Below, in pieces: positions 8,450-16,540 of a DNA stretch of 64,000 nt (position 1 is the stretch's first letter; each line of letters begins with the position of its first letter). The position numbers and the translations under genes were made by a program. The stretch lies in NCBI RefSeq assembly GCF_003289645.1, contig NZ_QLYX01000020.1, positions 62,001 through 126,000 on the forward strand, given 5' to 3'. The notes under the pieces were generated by a model, which had not been told where the DNA came from, did no database searches, and worked only from the letters and a program-made list of their open reading frames with translations. The stretch comes from Actinomadura craniellae (GTDB lineage: Bacteria; Actinomycetota; Actinomycetes; Streptosporangiales; Streptosporangiaceae).

Positions 8450-9421
8450 ATGACCGTGATCTTGATCATCCTGTGCCTGGTGATCACGGGACGTGAGCTC
8501 TACCTGGTGTACGACCGCAAGCGCCCCGATCCCGCCGTCGCCGAGCTCCGGGCCCGGCTCGCCGAGCTCGACCCGGACGCGCTGGGCGAGCGCGTCCAGC
8601 GGCTGGAGGCCGCGCAGACCCGGCACGAGGAGGCGCTGGAGGCCGCCGACAAGCGGATCGGCTCCCTGGTCTCCCAGATCAACGACCGGATGCTGCCCGA
8701 GGTCAACCGGCAGCTCGACCTGCACCGCGAGGACGCCGAGCAGGCACGGCGCGACCTCGACCGCACCCGGCACGACACCGCCGCCCGGCTGGCCCGGCTG
8801 GAGCAGTCGCGCACCGACCTGACCGACTCGTTCGACGCGCTGCGCGAGACCGTCGCCCGGCTGCGCGGGCGGATGCTCGGCCAGCTGGACGAGGCGGTCG
8901 GCCTGGCCTTGGGCGCCGGTCCCGTCGACATCGTCCGGGGGACGCTGCACGGCGACGCCCGGGAACCGCTCGAATCGCTGGGGCAGGCGTTCGAGGAGTG
9001 GGCCGAGGAGTTCGGGCTGCGCCGCGAGCTGCGGGCCTGGTCGACCGGCAAGGGCCCCTGGCAGGCCCGTTACTACCTGTCCGGGCGCAGCCCGCGCGAG
9101 CTGGAGCGCGACTTCCTCGACCTGCTGCACACGCTGCGCAGCGGCGCGGCGGCCGACCTGCCGGCCGGTGCCGCGGCCACGAAGTCGCTGATCCTCGCGC
9201 TGAACCGGCTGGAGTCGGGTGTGGTGCAGTGCTGCCCGCTGGTCTTCGCCCGCACCCCGGACGCGCTGCTGTGCGGGGTGTTGCCGCTGGCCGAGCTGGG
9301 CCGGCCCGAGACGGGGAAGCTGCTGACCGACCCGGCCGCCGCCGCGGCCCGGCTGCAGGACCTGCCCGACACCCGCTGCCACGACCTGTCGGCGTGGCCG
9401 CGGCAGGTGACCGCCGCCTGA
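8450..9421 (+). CDS. Membrane-anchored coiled-coil protein, function unknown
   Basis: 323 residues. A single N-terminal transmembrane helix (about 1-18) is followed by a long charged region (about 25-150) rich in Glu, Arg, Ala and Leu in heptad-like spacing, predicted as coiled coil, and then a mixed globular C-terminal half. I do not recognise a named domain. Start ATG at 8450 follows GAGGAG at a normal distance. It could be a structural or scaffolding protein of the envelope; that is only inferred from topology. Confidence 0.7.
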   Translation: MTVILIILCLVITGRELYLVYDRKRPDPAVAELRARLAELDPDALGERVQRLEAAQTRHEEALEAADKRIGSLVSQINDRMLPEVNRQLDLHREDAEQARRDLDRTRHDTAARLARLEQSRTDLTDSFDALRETVARLRGRMLGQLDEAVGLALGAGPVDIVRGTLHGDAREPLESLGQAFEEWAEEFGLRRELRAWSTGKGPWQARYYLSGRSPRELERDFLDLLHTLRSGAAADLPAGAAATKSLILALNRLESGVVQCCPLVFARTPDALLCGVLPLAELGRPETGKLLTDPAAAAARLQDLPDTRCHDLSAWPRQVTAA

Positions 9422-9679
9422 GCGCCCGCGCCTGCGCTGGGCGAGTGCCTAGCAAAATCCCCGCACCGGGGGGAATGCGCCGGTCGGTCACCGTGCTGTA
9501 CTGTCATGGGGGCACCGGTAGATCCCGTTCCGCGGTGAAGTGCCGTCCCAGCAGGCCATCTGAGTGCCTGATTTCCCAGATCTCCGTTGAGGAGTCTTCT
9601 CTTCCGCCACGCGCATCCGGTTCGAGCAAGTCACCGAACCTGCGCTGGCCGTCCCCTATCGGTCTTCAGAAGGGACCAC

Positions 9680-10840
9680 ATGACCATCACAGAGCTCGAC
9701 CCGTCGGCGCCGACCGTCCCCCGGCAACGCTCCGACGATCTCGTGCGCGCCTTCACCGGCATCCTGTCCGTGCAGGACAAACACGCATTCGTCCGGACCT
9801 CTGGCTACCTGCCGGGTCCCGACGACGTCTACGTCTCCCTCGCCCAGATCAAGGCCGGCCGGCTGCGGCCCGGTGACGCCGTGAGCGGCACCGCCCGCGC
9901 CCCGCGCTCTGGCCGCGAGAAGTTCAGCGCCCTCGTCCACATCGAGACCGTCAACGGCGCCGCCCCGGGCACCGAGCGGCCCGAGTTCGCGAAGCTGACC
10001 CCGCTGTTCCCCGACGAGCGGCTGCGGCTCGACACCGGCGCCCCGGCCACCCGGGTGATCGACCTGGTGGCGCCGATCGGCAAGGGCCAGCGCGGCCTGA
10101 TCGTGTCGCCGCCCAAGGTCGGCAAGACCATGGTGCTCCAGGCCCTGGCAGGCGCGATCACCACCAACGACCCCGACTGCCACCTGATGGTGCTCCTCAT
10201 CGACGAGCGGCCGGAAGAGGTCACCGACATGCGCCGCTCGATCAACGGCGAGGTGATCCACTCGACCTTCGACCGGCCCTCCGAGGAGCACATCGGCCTG
10301 GCCGAGCTCGCCATCGAGCGGGCCAAGCGACTGGTCGAGCTGGGCCACGACGTGGTCATCCTGCTCGACTCGATCACCCGGCTGGGCCGCGCCTACAACC
10401 TGGCCGCCCCGGCCAGCAGCCGGATCCTGGCCGGCGGCGTGGCGACCACCGCGCTGTACCCGCCCAAGAAGTTCTTCGGCGCCGCCCGCAACATCGAGGA
10501 CGGCGGCTCCCTCACCATCCTCGCCACCGCGCTGGTCGAGACCGGTTCGCGGATGGACGACGTGTTCTTTGAGGAGTTCAAGGGCACCGGCAACATGGAG
10601 CTGAAGCTCGACCGGGGCCTGGCCGACAAACGCGTCTTCCCGGCCGTCGACGTCATCGCCTCCGGCACCCGCCGTGAAGAGCTGCTGATGTCGCCGCAGG
10701 AACTGGAGCTGCACTGGCGGCTGCGCCGGCTGCTTCAGTCGCTCACCCCGCAGCAGGGCATCGAGTTGCTGCTGGAGAAGGTCCGCAAGAGCTCGTCCAA
10801 CGCGGAGATCCTGCTCCAGATCCAGCGCACGACCCCCTAG
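9680..10840 (+). CDS. Short transcription termination factor Rho paralogue
   Basis: Rho-type hexameric RNA helicase of 386 residues. It begins almost directly with the cold-shock-like RNA-binding domain (about 15-100), then the RecA-like ATPase: Walker [11 protein letters not shown], Walker [19 protein letters not shown], and [16 protein letters not shown]. It lacks the N-terminal helix bundle and the long Arg/Asp-rich insertion usual in actinobacterial Rho (commonly 600-700 residues), so this is probably an accessory copy rather than the main rho. ATG at 9680 follows AGAAGGGA. A 258-bp untranslated leader precedes it. The stop codon lies inside a tandem repeat that continues downstream. Confidence 0.85.
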   Translation: MTITELDPSAPTVPRQRSDDLVRAFTGILSVQDKHAFVRTSGYLPGPDDVYVSLAQIKAGRLRPGDAVSGTARAPRSGREKFSALVHIETVNGAAPGTERPEFAKLTPLFPDERLRLDTGAPATRVIDLVAPIGKGQRGLIVSPPKVGKTMVLQALAGAITTNDPDCHLMVLLIDERPEEVTDMRRSINGEVIHSTFDRPSEEHIGLAELAIERAKRLVELGHDVVILLDSITRLGRAYNLAAPASSRILAGGVATTALYPPKKFFGAARNIEDGGSLTILATALVETGSRMDDVFFEEFKGTGNMELKLDRGLADKRVFPAVDVIASGTRREELLMSPQELELHWRLRRLLQSLTPQQGIELLLEKVRKSSSNAEILLQIQRTTP

Positions 10841-11050
10841 GGGCGCCCGCAGGTTCACCGCGTCTCGACTGCGCCGCAGACGTCCAGGCAGCGCACGACC
10901 CCCTAGGGGCACCCGCAGGTTCCACCGCGTCATCGACTGCGCCGCAGACGTCCAGGCAGCGCACGACCCCCTGGGGCGCCTGCAGGGGCAACTCGCCGAG
11001 GTCGCCGACCTGCTGCACGAAGCGCATGACCCTCCAGGGGCACGTGCAGG
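10823..11050. repeat. Tandem repeat beginning inside the rho paralogue's 3' end
   Basis: A 66-68 bp unit starting CAGCGCACGACCCCCT begins at 10823, 10889 and 10957, with a degenerate fourth version of its core near 11020-11050. Units 1 and 2 are almost identical; the third diverges after about 30 bases. The core holds the palindrome CCCCTAGGGG (10834-10843 in unit 1), whose TAG is the rho stop codon. The region separates two convergent genes and may act in transcript ending. Confidence 0.8.
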
Positions 11051-11100
11051 AGCGCACCACCGCGGCTGCCGGGCCGGCTCGATGCCGCCGATCGCCTCCG

Positions 11101-12444
11101 CTAGGAGCGCGCCGCCGGCCGGAACGTCGCCCGGACCCGGTCGAAGTGGCGCTGACCGGGGGTCCACCGGTCCACCGGGGCCGTGAAGAACAGGTCGTGG
11201 CCGCCGACCCTGCTGTGCAGCCCGCGCATGTCCCGCCAGGTGAACTCCCATTCCGCCGTTCCCGGGCCGAGTTCCGGGGTGGCCTCCAGCCGCAGCCGCC
11301 GGTAGCCGGAGTAGCGGCCGTCCGCCAGCGCCTGGTGTTCGGCGGCGAGCAGGCCGGCCACGGCGTCGCCCGCGGCCGGGGCGATCACCAGCCGCCCGCC
11401 GGAGCCGGGCAGGGACCACTCGACGCCGTGCTCCCGCTCCGTCCGCCGCCAGTCCGCGGGCACCCGCACCCGGTAGCTTCCCGGCCGGGTGTACGAGGTG
11501 GTCGCGCTGCCGGCCTCCACCAGGGAGACCGGGCCCGGTGCGGCCGGGTACCAGCGCACCGCCCAGCCGGCGAGCGCTCCCAGCACGACGATCACCAGCA
11601 GTAAGCCGGCCACCGTGGCCGGGTACCACCGCCGGCCGCGCTGCGCCTCCTGCCGGGCGTCCAGCATCCGGTCGAGCAGTTCGGCGACCTGGATGGTGGT
11701 CAGCCGGTCGGCCGGATCCGGCCGTAGCAGTCCCTCGATGACCGGGCCCAGCTCGGCTGCGTGCCCGGGCGGTTCGTACTCGCCGATCAGTACCGCGACC
11801 ATCGAGGCCAGCGCGCCCTTGCGGGCGTAGGGCGACCGGCCCTCCACGGCGGCGTACAGCAGCGTCCCCAGGGACCACAGGTCCGACGCCTCGGTGCCGG
11901 ACTCGCCGCGTGCCTGCTCGGGCGACACGTACGCGGGCGAGCCCTCGAAGCCGGTCCGCTCGCCGGTGCGCACCGCCAGCCCGTAGTCGGACAGGACGAC
12001 CCGGCCGTCGTCGGTGAGCAGCACGTTGCCGGGCTTGACGTCGCGGTGCAGGAAGCCCGCCGCGTGCAGGGCGTCGAGCACGGAGAGCACGGCACGGCCG
12101 ATCCGCGCCGCGGGCACCGGCGGCAGCGGGCCCGCGGTGTCGAGTACCTGCTGGAGCGAGCGGGCCCGCAGCAGTTCCATCACGATCCAGGGGCGGCCGT
12201 CCGCCACGAGCACGTCATGCACGGTGGCCACGCCGGGATGCCGCAGCGCCGCCGCGGCTCGCGCCTCGCGGACCAGCCGGTGGCAGAGCGCGCTCCGCTC
12301 GGCGCCGGTCAGCCGATCGGGCAGTTCGACCTCTTTGACCGCCACCTCCCGATTCAGGATCTCGTCACGGGCATGCCAGACGGTCCCCATCCCCCCACGA
12401 CCGGCGACGGAGATCAGGCGATACCGATCTGCCAGGAGAATCAC
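11101..12444 (-). CDS. Membrane Ser/Thr protein kinase
   Basis: 447 residues: an N-terminal Hanks-type kinase domain (about 8-260), one transmembrane helix (about 277-297) and an extracytoplasmic domain (about 300-447). Visible: Gly loop AGRGGMGTV, the VAVKEV lysine, catalytic loop HRDVKPGN, the metal motif as DYG rather than DFG, and SPAYVSPEQARG. This is the PknB-like layout, but the sensor domain has no PASTA repeats and is not recognised. It starts at GTG 12444. An inverted repeat overlaps its ribosome binding site (see separate entry). The acyl-CoA synthetase gene lies upstream on the same strand. Confidence 0.9.
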   Translation of the reverse strand: MILLADRYRLISVAGRGGMGTVWHARDEILNREVAVKEVELPDRLTGAERSALCHRLVREARAAAALRHPGVATVHDVLVADGRPWIVMELLRARSLQQVLDTAGPLPPVPAARIGRAVLSVLDALHAAGFLHRDVKPGNVLLTDDGRVVLSDYGLAVRTGERTGFEGSPAYVSPEQARGESGTEASDLWSLGTLLYAAVEGRSPYARKGALASMVAVLIGEYEPPGHAAELGPVIEGLLRPDPADRLTTIQVAELLDRMLDARQEAQRGRRWYPATVAGLLLVIVVLGALAGWAVRWYPAAPGPVSLVEAGSATTSYTRPGSYRVRVPADWRRTEREHGVEWSLPGSGGRLVIAPAAGDAVAGLLAAEHQALADGRYSGYRRLRLEATPELGPGTAEWEFTWRDMRGLHSRVGGHDLFFTAPVDRWTPGQRHFDRVRATFRPAARS

Positions 12445-12447
12445 GCG

Positions 12448-12468
12448 TACTCCCCCATGAGGGGAGTA
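12448..12468 (-). promoter_or_regulatory. Inverted repeat covering the kinase ribosome binding site
   Basis: TACTCCCC (12448-12455) and GGGGAGTA (12461-12468) are perfect 8-bp arms around a 5-base loop. Read as kinase mRNA, the 3' arm contains the Shine-Dalgarno GGGGGAG, so a folded leader would hide it; as DNA it could equally be an operator. A five-codon ATG-initiated frame starts in the loop and its TGA overlaps the kinase GTG. Confidence 0.6.
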
Positions 12469-12533
12469 TGCGCATGAAAGCTGTCAAGACACGCAAGGTG
12501 CAGCGAAGATCATCCGTTGCCCGCGTTCCGGGA

Positions 12534-14111
12534 TCAGACGAACACCGCGCGAGCCCAGGCGTAGTCGGACTTCCCGACGGCCGTCCGCCGCACCTCGTCC
12601 ACCAGGTGGATCTGCCGGGGGAGCTTGTAGCCGGCCAGCCGGCCCCGCAGATGCCCGGAGATCTCCTCCAGGGTGGGCCGCGCGCCCGGGCGGGGTGCGA
12701 TCACCGCGGCCACCCGCTGGCCGAAGCGCTCGTCGGGCAGGCCGACCACGATCGCGTCGTAGACGTCGGGGTGGTCCTTGAGCGCCACCTCGACCTCCTC
12801 GGGGTAGACCTTCTCTCCCCCGGTGTTGATCATCAGTGAGCCCCGGCCGAGCAGCACGATCGTGCCGTCGGGCTCCAGGCTCGCGAAGTCGCCGGGCACC
12901 GACCAGCGGGTGCCCTCGGCGTCGGTGAAGAAGGTCGAGGCGGTCTTCTGCGGGTCGTTGTAGTAGCCCAGCGGGATGTGGCCGCTGCGGGCCAGCCGGC
13001 CGATCTCGCCCGGCTTGACGGGCCGCAGGTCGTCGTCGAGGACGGTGATGCCCGGCTTCATCATGAACCGGGCGGTGCCCGCCTTGCCGCCCACGGACGG
13101 GCCACAGGCGCCGGTCTCCGAAGCACCGTAGTTGTCCAGGAACAGCACGTTCGGCAGGTGGGCCTGCAACTCGGCCCTGGCTCCCTCGGTGAGGGGCGCT
13201 CCGCCGGAGGCGACCGCGAACAGCGACGAGGTGTCGTGGCCGCCCCTGGCCAGTTCCGCGGCCAGCGGCCGGGCCATCACGTCGCCGACCACCATGATCA
13301 CGTTGGCCTGTTCCTCGGCCAGCAGCGCGAGCGCCCGGGCCGGGTCGAAGGCGTGCTCGGTGGAGAGCACCACCTTGGCACCGCTGAGCAGCCCCATGAA
13401 GGCCACCCACTGGCCCGCGCCGTGCATGACCGGCGCACAGTCGAGCACCGCCATGCCCGGCTGCGCGGCGTTGGCGGCCAGTTCCTCCGGGCTGGTGACC
13501 GGGTCGCCGAGCACGTTGCCGCCGCCCAGCGCGCCGAAGAAGATGTCCTCGCAGCGCCACTCGACGCCCTTGGGGTAGCCGGTGGTGCCGCCGGTGTACA
13601 TGATGTAGCGGTCGTCGTCGGAGCGCGGCGGGAAGTCGTCCGACGCCGCCGCGGCGGCCAGCGCCTCCTCGTAGGGCACCGCGTCCGGGATCTCGTCGGC
13701 CGACCCGTCCTCCAGGACGACGACGTGCCGCAGCTTCGGCAGTTCGGCGCGGATCTCCGCGACCCGGGCCAGCAGCGAGCGCTCGCCGATCAGCGCCACG
13801 GAGTCGGAGTCGGTCAGCACGTGGCGCAGCTCGCCGGCGACGTACCGGTAGTTGACCGGGATCGGCACGGCGCGGATCTTGAAGATCCCGAGCATGCTCT
13901 CCAGCCATTCGGCCCGGTTCCAGGACAGGATCGCCACGTGTTCGCCCGCCCGGACGCCGGCGCCGGCCAGGTGGTGGCCCACCCGGCTCGCCCGCTCGTT
14001 CAGCTCCCGGTAGGTCAGCCGGCGGTCGCCCGCCACCAGCGCGGGCCGGTCGGGGGCCGCGGCGGCGAGGATCTCCAGCAGGTCGGCGAGGTTGTAACTG
14101 CGCTGCGTCAT
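12534..14111 (-). CDS. Acyl-CoA synthetase (AMP-binding, FadD-like)
   Basis: 525-residue ANL-superfamily adenylate-forming enzyme that activates a carboxylic acid to its CoA thioester. Visible: P-loop MYTGGTTGYPKGVEW, the LDNYGASETG A5-type motif, and a GRGSLMINTGGEKVYPEEVE hinge with the C-terminal catalytic lysine in AVGKSDYAWAR. The ATG at 14111 (MTQRSYNLADLLE) has GAGGA five bases upstream. It may supply acyl-CoA for general lipid metabolism; it is too far (about 15 kb) from the PKS to assign as its partner. Confidence 0.9.
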   Translation of the reverse strand: MTQRSYNLADLLEILAAAAPDRPALVAGDRRLTYRELNERASRVGHHLAGAGVRAGEHVAILSWNRAEWLESMLGIFKIRAVPIPVNYRYVAGELRHVLTDSDSVALIGERSLLARVAEIRAELPKLRHVVVLEDGSADEIPDAVPYEEALAAAAASDDFPPRSDDDRYIMYTGGTTGYPKGVEWRCEDIFFGALGGGNVLGDPVTSPEELAANAAQPGMAVLDCAPVMHGAGQWVAFMGLLSGAKVVLSTEHAFDPARALALLAEEQANVIMVVGDVMARPLAAELARGGHDTSSLFAVASGGAPLTEGARAELQAHLPNVLFLDNYGASETGACGPSVGGKAGTARFMMKPGITVLDDDLRPVKPGEIGRLARSGHIPLGYYNDPQKTASTFFTDAEGTRWSVPGDFASLEPDGTIVLLGRGSLMINTGGEKVYPEEVEVALKDHPDVYDAIVVGLPDERFGQRVAAVIAPRPGARPTLEEISGHLRGRLAGYKLPRQIHLVDEVRRTAVGKSDYAWARAVFV

Positions 14112-14402
14112 GGGGTTCCTCTGGGTGGGGGCGGAGACCGAGGTAACCCCGATCATCATCCGCGTCCGGCGCGCGTTCAACGCCTATTAACAACAAGTCC
14201 AATGAACTCGGTCACATCTGAAAGCGTCTCCTACCATGGGGTTCTCGGTTCGGAACACCTCCCGGGGTGAGCATTCACGGTGCGGATCACGCGCACCGTG
14301 ACGTAAGGCACGGCGCCCGCCGGGGAGCGCCGCTCTTACGTCGCTCTTATCCGGGTACAGGCATGCTGGCAGTAACGATTTTGTATCAGGGCGGGGGTAG
14401 AG

Positions 14403-14954
14403 GTGAGCGCAGGCGTGATGGCGTGGACGCCGCCCACGTGGGAGGAGATCGTCCACGAGCACTCGACCCGGGTGTTCCGGCTGGCCTACCGGCTGACCGG
14501 CAACCGGCACGATGCCGAAGACCTCACTCAGGACGTCTTCGTGCGGGTCTTCCGCTCTCTGTCGTCGTATTCTCCGGGCACCTTCGAGGGCTGGCTGCAC
14601 CGGATCACCACCAACCTCTTCCTCGACAAGGCCCGGCGCAAGCAGCGCATCCGCTTCGACCCGCTCGCCGACGACGCGGCCGAACGGCTGCGTGGCCGGG
14701 AGCCCAGCCCGGCGCAGACCATCGACGAGCGCGGCTTCGACGCCGACATCCAGGCGGCGCTGGACGCGCTGGCGCCCGAGTACCGCGCCGCCGTCGTGCT
14801 CTGCGACATCGAGGGGCTGACGTACGAGGAGATCGCGGCGACCCTGGGGGTCAAGCTCGGCACGGTGCGCAGCCGGATCCACCGCGGCCGGGCCCAGCTT
14901 CGCGAGGCGCTGGAGCACCGCCGCCCGGTCGTGACGAGCAGCACATGTGACTGA
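14403..14954 (+). CDS. ECF RNA polymerase sigma factor, SigE-like
   Basis: 183 residues with sigma region 2 ([27 protein letters not shown]) and region 4 ([42 protein letters not shown], split here for reading). It resembles actinobacterial SigE, an envelope-stress sigma factor. SigE genes are usually followed by a zinc-finger anti-sigma gene; here the next gene, 28 bp downstream, is an alpha/beta hydrolase instead, so its control is not evident. Start GTG at 14403, with GGGGGTAGAG upstream. Confidence 0.88.
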   Translation: MSAGVMAWTPPTWEEIVHEHSTRVFRLAYRLTGNRHDAEDLTQDVFVRVFRSLSSYSPGTFEGWLHRITTNLFLDKARRKQRIRFDPLADDAAERLRGREPSPAQTIDERGFDADIQAALDALAPEYRAAVVLCDIEGLTYEEIAATLGVKLGTVRSRIHRGRAQLREALEHRRPVVTSSTCD

Positions 14955-14982
14955 CGGGTAACATCGGCGTACCCTCGACCGC

Positions 14983-15840
14983 GTGGACATCGCCTTCGAG
15001 CGCCGTGGGGACGGCCCCCCGCTGGTGCTGCTGCATGGAATCGGCCACCGCTGGCAGGCCTGGGAACCCGTGATGGGCAGGCTGTCCGCGGAACGTGAGG
15101 TCATCGCGGTGGACCTGCCGGGTTTCGGCGCGTCACCGCCGCTGCCCCCCGGAGCCCGATACGACCTCGACACCATCATGGACGTGCTGGCGGAGTTCTT
15201 CGGAAAGCTCGGGCTGGACCGGCCGCACATCGCGGGCAACTCGCTGGGCGGGCTGTTCGCCCTGGAGGCCGCCGACCGGAACCTGGTCGGCTCGGCCACC
15301 GCGCTGTCGCCCGCCGGGTTCTTCACCGCCCCCGAACTGCTGTACGCGTCGTCGGTGCTGCGCTTCTCCCGGCTCGCGGCCCGGGTACCGGACGGCGTGC
15401 TCGCCCGGCTGGCGAGCACGCCCAGGCGGCGCAAGGCCGTGTTCGGCATGATCTACGGCCACCCGGACCGGCTCAGCATCGAGACGCTGGCCGAGGACGC
15501 CCGGGTGCTGCGCGAGTGCGTCGGCTTCGAGCCCACCCTGCGGACGGGCCGGCGCGTCCGGTTCCGGGGCGCCTGCGCGGACGTGCCGGTGACGATCGCC
15601 TGGGGTACCCGGGACCGGCTGCTGCTGCCGATCCAGGCGCTGCGCGCGCAGCAGCGGCTGCCCGGAGCCCGGTTCGTCTGGCTGGCCGACTGCGGGCACG
15701 TGCCGATGGGCGACGATCCCGACCTGGTGGCGAAGGTGTTGTTGGAGGGCAGTGCCACGGCCCGGGTCGCGCCGGCCGCCGAGCCGGCCGTGGGCGAGCC
15801 GCCGCAGCCGGTCGAGCCGGTGGAGCGCCCGCTGGGCTGA
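14983..15840 (+). CDS. Alpha/beta hydrolase
   Basis: 285-residue hydrolase with oxyanion HGIG, nucleophile elbow GNSLGG, an acidic residue in WGTRDRLL and the catalytic His in DCGHVPMGDDP. It begins at GTG 14983, only 28 bp after the ECF sigma gene, so the two are probably co-transcribed. Substrate unknown. The last 35 residues are a Pro/Glu-rich tail beyond the fold. Confidence 0.87.
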   Translation: MDIAFERRGDGPPLVLLHGIGHRWQAWEPVMGRLSAEREVIAVDLPGFGASPPLPPGARYDLDTIMDVLAEFFGKLGLDRPHIAGNSLGGLFALEAADRNLVGSATALSPAGFFTAPELLYASSVLRFSRLAARVPDGVLARLASTPRRRKAVFGMIYGHPDRLSIETLAEDARVLRECVGFEPTLRTGRRVRFRGACADVPVTIAWGTRDRLLLPIQALRAQQRLPGARFVWLADCGHVPMGDDPDLVAKVLLEGSATARVAPAAEPAVGEPPQPVEPVERPLG

Positions 15841-15877
15841 ACCGGATCCGGCGGGAACAGATCCGGGAGCGCCTTGG

Positions 15878-15929
15878 TTGACCGCCATTGAAAGTTCAAC
15901 TAACCTCACCCAGGTAGTTGAAGATTCAA
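15878..15929 (+). promoter_or_regulatory. yceI promoter with paired palindromic operators
   Basis: TTGACC (15878-15883) and TAACCT (15901-15906), 17 bp apart, form a good promoter. Two copies of TTGAA-NN-TTCAA occur: 15888-15899 in the spacer and 15918-15929 just past the -10. They sit inside a larger near-perfect inverted repeat, TTGAAAGTTCAACTA against TAGTTGAAGATTCAA (13 of 15 paired, 12-bp centre). This is the form of MarR-family operators. No MarR gene is in the window. Confidence 0.7.
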
Positions 15930-15944
15930 TCAAAGGAGCTTGAG

Positions 15945-16490
15945 ATGACCACCCTTGCCGACCTCGGCCTCACCGCCGGCACCTGGACCATCGACGCCAC
16001 GCACTCGTCGGTCGACTTCACCGTCCGCCACCTGATGACCAAGATCCGGGGCCAGTTCACCGAGTTCTCCGGCACCGTCGAGATCGCCGAGGACCTCGCC
16101 TCGTCCACCGCCACCGTGGAGATCTCCGCCGGCTCGATCGACACCCGCTCGGCCGACCGCGACGGCCACCTCCGCTCCGGCGACTTCCTGGAGATCGAGA
16201 AGTACCCGGTGCTGAAGTTCGCGGCCACCGGTGTCCGCGAGGACGGCGACGACTACCTGATCGACGGCGAGCTGACCATCAAGGACGTCACCCGTCCGGT
16301 CACCCTGAAGACCGAGTTCAACGGCGTCGACACCGACCCCTACAACGCCACCAAGGCCGGTTTCAGCGCCACCACCTCGATCGACCGCCGGGACTTCGGC
16401 CTGACCTACAACATCCCCGTCCAGGGCGACAAGCTCCTGATCGGCGACAAGATCTCGATCAGCCTGGAGGTCCAGGCCGTCCGCGCCTGA
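15945..16490 (+). CDS. YceI-family lipid-binding protein
   Basis: 181-residue YceI/polyisoprenoid-binding lipocalin-like beta-barrel without a signal peptide, so cytosolic here. Signature stretches: TWTIDATHSSVDFTVRHLM, the HLRSGDFLEIEKYPVLKF segment, and GELTIKDVTRPVTL. The family binds isoprenoid or amide lipids. Start ATG 15945 follows AAAGGAG at ideal distance. The paired palindromes just upstream imply tight control by a repressor encoded elsewhere. Confidence 0.93.
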   Translation: MTTLADLGLTAGTWTIDATHSSVDFTVRHLMTKIRGQFTEFSGTVEIAEDLASSTATVEISAGSIDTRSADRDGHLRSGDFLEIEKYPVLKFAATGVREDGDDYLIDGELTIKDVTRPVTLKTEFNGVDTDPYNATKAGFSATTSIDRRDFGLTYNIPVQGDKLLIGDKISISLEVQAVRA

Positions 16491-16500
16491 CCCCGCTCCG

Positions 16501-16538
16501 CGAGGCCCCGCCCGGGATCCGTCCCGGCCGGGGCCTCG
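16501..16538. terminator. Bidirectional terminator between yceI and histidine kinase
   Basis: Perfect 10-bp arms CGAGGCCCCG (16501-16510) and CGGGGCCTCG (16529-16538), with a further CCGGG/CCCGG pairing inside. It lies between convergent genes. Confidence 0.8.
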
Positions 16539-16540
16539 GG

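Noticed and set aside
10823-11050. Repeats after rho as a CRISPR array
   Set aside because: Units are 66-68 bp and contiguous with no distinct spacers, and no cas genes are present.
12978-14270. Long plus-strand frame opposite the acyl-CoA synthetase
   Set aside because: Low-complexity translation without domains; the synthetase motifs are on the minus strand.
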